Below, one piece after another: positions 58,287 to 64,000 of a DNA stretch of 64,000 nucleotides; position 1 is the stretch's first letter; the number at the start of each line of letters is the position of its first letter. Under the pieces are notes generated by a model. It was not told the DNA's origin. It saw only the letters and a program-made list of their open reading frames with translations, and did not search any database. A program made the position numbers and the translations under genes. This stretch comes from Actinoalloteichus fjordicus (GTDB lineage: Bacteria; Actinomycetota; Actinomycetes; Mycobacteriales; Pseudonocardiaceae), in assembly GCF_001941625.1 (NCBI RefSeq), contig NZ_CP016076.1, positions 2,666,001 through 2,730,000 of the forward strand, in the 5' to 3' direction.

Positions 58287-58738
58287 AGTACACTCTCAGT
58301 GCACTTTTCGAGGACGGCGATGGTAACTCGATCATCGTGCGCGACCACGCTGAGCTCGATTCGATGGTAGATGATCTACTAGAGACTGATCTTGATGAAA
58401 ACGCGGTGTTCAATATCGTCGAGCGCCCTAGCATTCCTCCCCTCGATCTTCCCGATCACCAATTTTCGATCGACATGTGGATGGGCCAAGATGTGACTGC
58501 GGTTTATTTCATTGGCCAGACTGCATCGGGCGAGGTGGGGCAGTGGTTCAGTGTAAATCCAAATCCTATCGAAAATGCGCCTGAATTGTACTATGATACA
58601 CGCTCCGCTGCCCGGTTTCCCGCAGATGCGGCGATTTCGATCGGTGATCTTCGAAATGCTCTACACGAATTCTTGGATAATGGTGGCGTGCGTCCTGAGT
58701 GCATTGCCTGGCAGCCGTATAAGGATGACCCGAGTTGA
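58283..58738 (+). CDS. Imm1-family immunity protein
   Basis: The 151-residue protein matches Imm1: an early beta region (LSALFEDGDGNSIIVRD), GQTASGEVGQWFSVNP, then LYYDTRSAARFPADAAISIGDLRNALHEFL and a C-terminal RPECIAWQP. Imm1 proteins bind and block SCP1.201-like deaminase toxins, which fits the overlapping upstream gene. The local composition is much less GC-rich than the surrounding genes, suggesting recent acquisition. Confidence 0.85.
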   Translation: MKYTLSALFEDGDGNSIIVRDHAELDSMVDDLLETDLDENAVFNIVERPSIPPLDLPDHQFSIDMWMGQDVTAVYFIGQTASGEVGQWFSVNPNPIENAPELYYDTRSAARFPADAAISIGDLRNALHEFLDNGGVRPECIAWQPYKDDPS

Positions 58739-58846
58739 ACACAGATCCACGTCGTGATCTCCGGACGGTGACTGCAGAGCAGGGTCGATGAAGTAGCACT
58801 TCGAGGGAGGCCGGGCCGCCGACCACAAGGCCGGCGGCCCCGACGT

Positions 58847-59116
58847 TCACTCGTGTCCCGAGTCCGCCGCCACTAACGCGGCGAGTTCCTCCAAGACCGC
58901 CTCGGCGCCCTCGCCGTCGGCGGAGAGCACCACCTCGTCGCCGTGCATGGCCCCGAGTGTCATCAGTCCGAGCACGCTGGCCGCCGTCACCGTAGGGCCG
59001 TCGCCCTTCCGGATGCTCACCGTCAGCGGCTGTGCGGCGGCGGCCTTGGCCAGCTGTGCCGCGGGCCTGGCGTGCAGGCCCACCACGCTCGCCACCGTCA
59101 CTCGTCGTTCCGCCAT
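58847..59116 (-). CDS. ptsH: Phosphocarrier protein HPr
   Basis: The 89-residue protein has the active-site His15 in VVGLHARPA and a regulatory-site-like Ser in TAASVLGLMTLGA. It carries phosphate from enzyme I to the EIIA/B domains. The start at 59116 gives the usual His15 numbering; an in-frame GTG at 59128 overlaps the IIC stop. Enzyme I is not in the window. Confidence 0.93.
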   Translation of the reverse strand: MAERRVTVASVVGLHARPAAQLAKAAAAQPLTVSIRKGDGPTVTAASVLGLMTLGAMHGDEVVLSADGEGAEAVLEELAALVAADSGHE

Positions 59117-59124
59117 CCTCGTGA

Positions 59125-60462
59125 TCACTCCTTCGTCTCTGCCAGCGGCTTCTCGGTCGGGGTGGACGGCGCCGCCGAGGTGGTCGCTGTCGTGGCCACC
59201 GCCTCGGGCGTCGCAGGCTGGGCGGCCCCGCCGTCCTGATCGTCCTCGTCGTCCTCACGCCCCGGCGTCGCCAGGTTCCACTTGGTGATCACCCAGCGGA
59301 AGACGAAGTAGTAGACAGCCGCGAAGACCAGTCCGATGGGGATGATCAACCAGGGCAAGGTCGCCAGCCCCCAGTTGAGTACGTAGTCGATGGCGCCTGC
59401 CGAGAAGCCGAAGCCGTGGTGAACGCCCAGGGCGTTGGTCACGGCCAGCGAAAGGCCGGTGAGCAGGGCGTGGACCACCAGCAGCGGCCAGGCCACGAAG
59501 ATGAACGCGTACTCCAGCGGCTCGGTGACGCCGGTGAGGAAGGACGCGAGCGCTCCCGCGAACACCAGGCCGCCGACCAGCTTCTTCTTCTCGGGGCGCG
59601 CGGTGTGATAGATCGCCAGCGCCGCGGCGGGCAGGGCGAACATGAAGATGGGGAAGAAGCCGGACATGAAGGTGCCCGCAGCGGGGTCGCCCGCGAAGAA
59701 GCGGTTCAGGTCGCCGGTGACGCCGTCGTAGTCGCCGAAGAGGAACCAGACGACCGAGTTCAGGATGTGGTGCAGACCGAAGGGCAGCAGGAAGCGGTTC
59801 AGCGTGCCGTAGATTCCCGCGCCGATCACGGTGGAGCTGGCCACGGCATCGCCGACCCAGGTCAGGCCCGCGTTGAATCCGGTGAAGATCAGGCCCATCA
59901 CGATGCCGACCACGATCATGACGAGCGCCGTGATCATCGGCACGAAGCGTCGTCCGCCGAAGAACCCGAGATAGGTCGGCAGCTTGATCCGGTGATATCG
60001 CTGCCAGAGATAGGCCGCTATCAAACCGGCGACGATGCCCCCGAGCACTCCGTAGGGGCCGTTGTTGAAGTTCCGTCCCTCGGTCAGCTCTTCACCGAGC
60101 ATCGCCCACAGGACGTTGTGCAGGACCAGATAGCCGACCACCGCGGACAGGGCGGTGGAGCCGTCTGCCTTGCGAGCCATGCCGATCGCCACGCCGACCG
60201 CGAACAGCAGCGGCAGATACTGGAACAGCGCGTCGCCGCCCTGCCCGACGACCTGCGCGGCCCGATCGAAGAAGTCACCGGGGATGGCGGCGATCAGTTC
60301 GCCCTGCCCGGCGCCGGACCCGTCGATGTAACCGAGGCGGGACAGCAACGCTGCGGCGGGCAGGACGGCGATCGGCAGCATGAGACTGCGGCCGAACCGT
60401 TGGGCCAGCGCGAATCCTCTGCTGTTGCGACCGCGTGCCGCCGTGGTGGCGTCAGCGCTCAT
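59125..60462 (-). CDS. PTS permease IIC, N-acetylglucosamine/glucose family
   Basis: The 445-residue protein has about ten hydrophobic helices and the EIIC sugar-site block LTGVTEPLEYAFIFVAWPLLVVH, with NGPYGVLGG and GLHHILNS, typical of the GlcNAc/glucose PTS group. A charged, Pro/Thr-rich C-terminal tail follows the last helix, and no IIA or IIB domain is fused. AAGGAGG precedes the ATG at 60462. It overlaps the regulator by 11 bases. Confidence 0.93.
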   Translation of the reverse strand: MSADATTAARGRNSRGFALAQRFGRSLMLPIAVLPAAALLSRLGYIDGSGAGQGELIAAIPGDFFDRAAQVVGQGGDALFQYLPLLFAVGVAIGMARKADGSTALSAVVGYLVLHNVLWAMLGEELTEGRNFNNGPYGVLGGIVAGLIAAYLWQRYHRIKLPTYLGFFGGRRFVPMITALVMIVVGIVMGLIFTGFNAGLTWVGDAVASSTVIGAGIYGTLNRFLLPFGLHHILNSVVWFLFGDYDGVTGDLNRFFAGDPAAGTFMSGFFPIFMFALPAAALAIYHTARPEKKKLVGGLVFAGALASFLTGVTEPLEYAFIFVAWPLLVVHALLTGLSLAVTNALGVHHGFGFSAGAIDYVLNWGLATLPWLIIPIGLVFAAVYYFVFRWVITKWNLATPGREDDEDDQDGGAAQPATPEAVATTATTSAAPSTPTEKPLAETKE

Positions 60463-61255
60463 GTGCTCCTCCTTGCACGGAGTGCGGACCTCGGGGCGTG
60501 CCCGGCTGGTCCGCTGACATCGTCAACTGGTACTTGTCGCCCCGGTACCAGGACGTGGTGTCCTCGACCGGATGCTCTCCCACCGCCGAGACGCGGCGGA
60601 AGACGAGGAGCGGGCTCGACGTCCGCACCTTGAGTAGTCGCGCGGTCGAGGCGTCTGCCTCGGCCGCCCACACGGTTTGCCGCCCGCGATTCAGCAGCAC
60701 CCCGTACGTCTGGGCGAGCAGGCTGTACAGCGAGCCCGTCAGGTCGTGATCGAGCAGGCCCGGCACGAGGCGAGGACTGAACCAGCCGTGTTCCAGCGCC
60801 AGCGGCACGCCGTCGGCCAGCCGGAGCCTGCACACCCGATAGGCGGGCTCACCCGGCGCGAGACCGAGCGTTGCCGAGGTGTTCGTCGCGGGCACCTCCT
60901 CGCTACAGGTGAGCAGCGTGCTGGAAGCCGCCATGCCGTGCCGTTGGAGCTCCTGGGTGAACGACGTCAGCGGCGGAGTCTCCAACCTCGGCCGGGCCGT
61001 GAAGGTGCCTCGGCCTCGGACTCTGGTGAGCAGCCCCGCCGCGACCAGTCGTCCGATCGCCTCGCGCACGGTCAGCCGGGAGACGCCGAAGCGCTGGGCG
61101 AGTTCGCGTTCGGAGGGCACGGCGGAGTCCGGCGGCAGTTCGTGCTCTACCAGGTCCCGCAGGATCGCGCCGAGCTGGACGTGCTTGGGCGTCGGGCCCG
61201 CGACGAGTCGTCGATGCAGGTCAGGTGGTTCAGCATTCTCGTCGTGCTCCCGCAT
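60452..61255 (-). CDS. GntR/HutC-family regulator, DasR-like
   Basis: The 267-residue protein has a GntR winged helix (LPPDSAVPSERELAQRFGVSRLTVREAIGRL) and a UTRA ligand domain (TSFTQELQRHGMAASST, WYRGDKYQL). It fits the group that senses amino-sugar phosphates (DasR/NagR type). The ATG at 61255 has GGAGGG upstream. It overlaps the IIC gene and lies divergent from the IIB gene, with a DasR-type site between them. Confidence 0.92.
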   Translation of the reverse strand: MREHDENAEPPDLHRRLVAGPTPKHVQLGAILRDLVEHELPPDSAVPSERELAQRFGVSRLTVREAIGRLVAAGLLTRVRGRGTFTARPRLETPPLTSFTQELQRHGMAASSTLLTCSEEVPATNTSATLGLAPGEPAYRVCRLRLADGVPLALEHGWFSPRLVPGLLDHDLTGSLYSLLAQTYGVLLNRGRQTVWAAEADASTARLLKVRTSSPLLVFRRVSAVGEHPVEDTTSWYRGDKYQLTMSADQPGTPRGPHSVQGGAHER

Positions 61256-61333
61256 CGAACCCTCCCGCCCCGTCACGGTCCGGCTGCTGATCGCTGAGAA
61301 CTGCTCGCCTGCCGACAGCGGCGATTGGTACTG

Positions 61334-61349
61334 TCCGGTCCAGACCACT
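61334..61349. promoter_or_regulatory. DasR-type responsive element (dre)
   Basis: TCCGGTCCAGACCACT matches ACTGGTCTAGACCAGT at 12 of 16 positions, with the GGTC/GACC core kept. It lies between the GntR gene and the IIB gene, so it can control both. A second dyad, GAGAATG (61359-61365) and CATTCTC (61390-61396), lies beside it. Confidence 0.7.
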
Positions 61350-61480
61350 GTCGTCGTGGAGAATGCTCGCCGCGACCTCGGGTGTCAACCATTCTCAAGG
61401 TCACGAGCGAGTCTCGGCAGGGGGTGGACCGGCCGTTGTCGCAGGCGGTCTTCCCTCGATGCACGAGCAAGGAGGACCAC

Positions 61481-61717
61481 GTGAGTCAGGACAAGGCCGC
61501 CGCGATTCTGGCCGCCATCGGCGGGGCGGACAACATCATCGAGATCGAGCCGTGCATCACCCGGCTCCGTTGTGAACTGACCGATCCGCAACTCGTCGAC
61601 GAGCAGGCCCTGCGCCGGATCGGCGTGCACGGAGTCCTGAGATCGGGCGATGCCGTGCAGATCGTGGTCGGGCCGGATGCCGACAACATCGCCAGCGACA
61701 TCGAGGATCTTCGATGA
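61481..61717 (+). CDS. PTS IIB domain protein, GlcNAc/glucose family
   Basis: The 78-residue protein has the phospho-Cys in IEPCITRLRCEL. The GTG at 61481 has AAGGAGG 5 bases upstream; the frame is open upstream but non-coding. It overlaps the IIA start by 4 bases (ATGA). It gives the B component to the separate IIC protein. Confidence 0.92.
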   Translation: MSQDKAAAILAAIGGADNIIEIEPCITRLRCELTDPQLVDEQALRRIGVHGVLRSGDAVQIVVGPDADNIASDIEDLR

Positions 61718-62172
61718 GCATCTCCGTGCTCGCCCCAGTCGCGGGCCGGGTGGTGCCCTTGGCCGAGGTGGGCGACCCGGTGTTCGCTCAGGCGATCGTC
61801 GGTCCCGGCATCGCCGTGGAGCCTGCCGACGATGCGACCTCGGCGGTGGCACCCGTCGACGGCGTCATCGCCGCCCTGCATCCCCATGCCTTCGTCGTCA
61901 CCTCGCCTGCGGGCGTGTCGGTACTGGTGCACCTGGGCATCGACACCGTGCGGCTCAAGGGCGAGGGCTTCACCCTGCACGTGGTCAAGGGCGAGACGGT
62001 ACGGGCCGGGCAACGTCTCGTCGACTGGAGCCCGACGGCCGTGCGCGCCGCCGAGTTCTCAGCGGTGTGCCCGGTGATCGCGCTGGACTCGGTGCCTGCG
62101 GCGCTGCGCGGAGTGCGTGATGTCGGGCCGGTGTCGGTGGGTGAGGAGCTCTTCACCTGGGACGGGCAGTGA
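61714..62172 (+). CDS. PTS IIA component, Crr/IIA-Glc type
   Basis: The 152-residue protein has the IIA-Glc fold: PVDGVIAALHPHAFVV with one active-site His, and VLVHLGIDTVRLKGEGF with the phospho-accepting His. It receives phosphate from HPr. It is coupled to the IIB gene. Together with IIC and HPr it forms one transport system split into single-domain proteins. Confidence 0.93.
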   Translation: MSISVLAPVAGRVVPLAEVGDPVFAQAIVGPGIAVEPADDATSAVAPVDGVIAALHPHAFVVTSPAGVSVLVHLGIDTVRLKGEGFTLHVVKGETVRAGQRLVDWSPTAVRAAEFSAVCPVIALDSVPAALRGVRDVGPVSVGEELFTWDGQ

Positions 62173-62180
62173 GCGGAGCC

Positions 62181-62212
62181 GGACGTCGTGGACGTCGTGG
62201 ACGTCGTGGACG
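62181..62212 (+). repeat. Nine-base tandem repeat (GGACGTCGT)
   Basis: Three perfect units followed by GGACG start 9 bases after the IIA stop. Each unit holds the dyad GACGTC. The rest of the gap up to 62542 (about 330 bases) shows no recognisable gene. Confidence 0.9.
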
Positions 62213-62542
62213 CGCAGGCTTGTCATGGTCGGGGCCTGCTCCGATGCGATCGAGTCACGATGATCAAGACTGCGTGACGTGCTCTGACGTGCTTTGACGC
62301 CGGACCCGGTCGGTGTCGCGTCGGCCTGGTGAGCCTGCACGAATTCCCGGCGGGGCGGCGACTGCGTCGTGTGGCGACGGGTCGGTCGTCAGTTGTCGGA
62401 GTGGGCAGGCGGCGCCGGTGGGGCGCCGGAGACCGCAGGCAGCAGGGTCTGCCGCGCCTTCGGAAAGTGATCACCCGTTCTGTCCGTGCCGCCACCTGGC
62501 CGAGTGATGCGCTGCGCAGTCAAGATCGGGAACCTGGTCGGT

Positions 62543-63208
62543 ATGAACAGTGAATCCTGGTCTGTCCTGAGTGTGAGCAATGCTGGCGCCCTGAGCGTCG
62601 CAGGTGCGGTTCTCGGCGGGCTGCTGGGTGCGGCAGGTGCCCGTGCGTTGCATCGAATCCGGGTGCCCGCTCCCGTGTCGGTGTCCTGGTGTGCCGTGCT
62701 GGTCGGCTTGTTGTGGACGATCGCGGCCATCCGTGTCTCGACGGGGGCGCTGTCGGGGTGGTGGCTTGCGGTGTCCTGGGCGACGGGACTGCTGACGGTG
62801 CTGGCTGTCGGAGCCGACCTCGGGCACAGACGACTGCCGGACCTGCTCACCCTGCGGGCGCCGCCGGTGCTGTTGTCGCTGCTCGTTCTCGCCGCCTGGT
62901 CGGCGGGTGACGGCGCGGTGCTGATCCGAGGACTCCTCGGCGGGCTCACGCTGGCTGCCGGTCACGCACTCGTACATCTGATGAGTCCTCGGTCGTTGGG
63001 TGCGGGCGACGTCAAGCTGGCATTGACGGTCGGCATGGTCGCTGCGGCGGTCTCGTGGTCGAGTTGGCTCTTGGCGGTGCTGGTCGCACCGCTGATCACC
63101 GGAGTGACGGGGCTGATCCTCGCGCTGCGGTCGGGAGTCGCCTCCGCTGTGCCCCACGGCCCGGGGATGGTGATTCCCGTGTGGCTTCTCGTCACCTTCC
63201 GGCCCTGA
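62543..63208 (+). CDS. Type IV prepilin peptidase-like protein (A24 family)
   Basis: The 221-residue protein has about seven hydrophobic helices and both aspartates of A24 peptidases: ADLGHRRLPD and LGAGDVKLAL. It cleaves prepilin-type leaders. The ATG at 62543 precedes the first helix. In related genomes this gene usually follows aroE directly; here the 55.4-62.2 kb block separates them. No pilin gene is in the window. Confidence 0.87.
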   Translation: MNSESWSVLSVSNAGALSVAGAVLGGLLGAAGARALHRIRVPAPVSVSWCAVLVGLLWTIAAIRVSTGALSGWWLAVSWATGLLTVLAVGADLGHRRLPDLLTLRAPPVLLSLLVLAAWSAGDGAVLIRGLLGGLTLAAGHALVHLMSPRSLGAGDVKLALTVGMVAAAVSWSSWLLAVLVAPLITGVTGLILALRSGVASAVPHGPGMVIPVWLLVTFRP

Positions 63209-63680
63209 ACGGCGTGTTCCGTCTGCCGACGGCACACGGCCGGGTGCCCGTGGAGACGGCGGCCTGCGGCCTTGACGGCCAGAGCGGGATGTCGGCCTCG
63301 GCGCGGTCGAAGGCGACGTGTCGCAGTCGACGCGTCCGCCTCAGGACGTCTGCCGCAGGATGAGTCCAGTCGCTGTGCATCGGCCAGGCATCCGTTCTCA
63401 TCTCGAGCTGTGTGTGTACGTCGACGGTCAATGTTCTTCGTGACGAGTCACTGATCTGGAAAGGAGATGAGCTGGGCGAGTCCGTGTGATGCGGGTTTCA
63501 CGGGTCGGGCTGTGGCCAGACAGGCCGATGGCCTCCGGGTGCAGGAGTCGAGCTGTCCACGCAGCGTGGCCATGTCGAGTCGTGTCCGAGGTGGACTCTG
63601 CTGCGGGCCGGGCCGACTCGGCCGTGACGACGTCGCGGGTTCGGGACGGACACCGCCTTCGGGTCGCACACCGCCTTCTG
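63209..63680. other. Gap without a recognisable gene
   Basis: No protein family was recognised. Open frames are Arg- or Pro-rich. Confidence 0.4.
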
Positions 63681-63722
63681 GTGCCTGGTGCCTGGTGCCT
63701 GGTGCCTGGTGTCCGGTGACTG
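63681..63722 (+). repeat. Heptanucleotide array (GTGCCTG)
   Basis: Four perfect GTGCCTG units (63681-63708) are followed by two degenerate ones (GTGTCCG, GTGACTG). The unit shares the GTGCC core with the 21.1 kb array. Confidence 0.9.
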
Positions 63723-63975
63723 GCGTCGGCGTCGTGCCTGCGAATCGTGCTGCCCTGCCGGGAGTGAGTCGCGGGCCTCGGCCCCTCGTGGTGCTGCCGG
63801 TCCCGGCACGCCCGCCGGCTGCTAGGAAGCAGGGGAGGGCAGGGCCGACGATCGGCGGTGCGCCCGCGACGGCGCCGCGACGGCGAGGACCGGACTCGCG
63901 TTCGGCAGGCACGGGCAGATTCAGCGCCGCCAGGCCGACGGGCCTTGCAGACCTGCGGGTCGTCGACTGTCATCA

Positions 63976-63999
63976 GGCTTTATGGCTTTATGGCTTTAT
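63976..63999 (+). repeat. Eight-base tandem repeat (GGCTTTAT)3 at the window edge
   Basis: Three perfect units run to the end of the window and may continue beyond. They are A/T-rich, unlike the surroundings. Confidence 0.8.
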
Positions 64000-64000
64000 G

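Overview
The window is 64 kb of high-GC actinobacterial DNA. Most genes show strong third-position GC, many start with GTG, and neighbouring genes often overlap by 4 bases (ATGA or GTGA). Family-level clues (an XRE/DUF397 pair, DasR- and CelR/CebR-type operators, a DtxR/IdeR-type iron box, the alaS-ruvX-mltG-aroE block) fit a saprophytic, soil-type member of the Pseudonocardiaceae or a close relative. No rRNA, tRNA, CRISPR array, insertion sequence or phage was found. The species is an inference; nothing in the sequence names it.

Layout. 1-8.7 kb is a carbohydrate block: the end of an alpha-L-fucosidase, a GntR/FCD regulator, a secreted rhamnogalacturonan lyase (PL11), and genes fitting oxidative deoxy-sugar (L-fucose or L-rhamnose) catabolism (SDR, mutarotase, aldo/keto reductase, lactonase-type amidohydrolase). 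A shared 14-base motif lies upstream of the lyase and of the SDR. 9-12.8 kb holds a hypothetical gene behind a LexA-like box, a cysteine hydrolase with a GlxA-type regulator, and an APH-family kinase. 13.1-15.6 kb is a DUF3516 RNA helicase, followed by a decayed HicAB-like cassette. 17-20.6 kb is the pyruvate dehydrogenase E1alpha-E1beta-E2 operon, then MerR and PucR regulators. 23-24.8 kb is an ABC exporter whose ATPase gene is frameshifted. 25-29 kb is hrpA. 29.5-33.9 kb holds an MFS transporter, an AA10-CBM2 polysaccharide monooxygenase under a CelR-type operator, and a divergent MarR/DoxX pair.

36-63 kb is mostly core genes: aspS, rarA, DUF948, DUF6167, alaS, ruvX, mltG, aroE and a prepilin peptidase. 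Two accessory blocks interrupt it. One (42.0-48.5 kb) is a four-gene NIS siderophore operon behind an iron box. The other (55.4-62.2 kb) carries an XRE/DUF397 pair, a deaminase-toxin/Imm1 cassette and a sugar PTS locus (IIC, HPr, GntR regulator, IIB, IIA) with a DasR-type site.

The most interesting segment is 57.2-58.7 kb. A small helical protein is followed by a toxin whose N-terminal domain looks like a paralogue of that small protein and whose C-terminal domain matches the SCP1.201/DddA-like deaminases. An Imm1-family immunity gene follows. No secretion signal is visible on either protein, so the delivery or mode of action of this pair is an open question.
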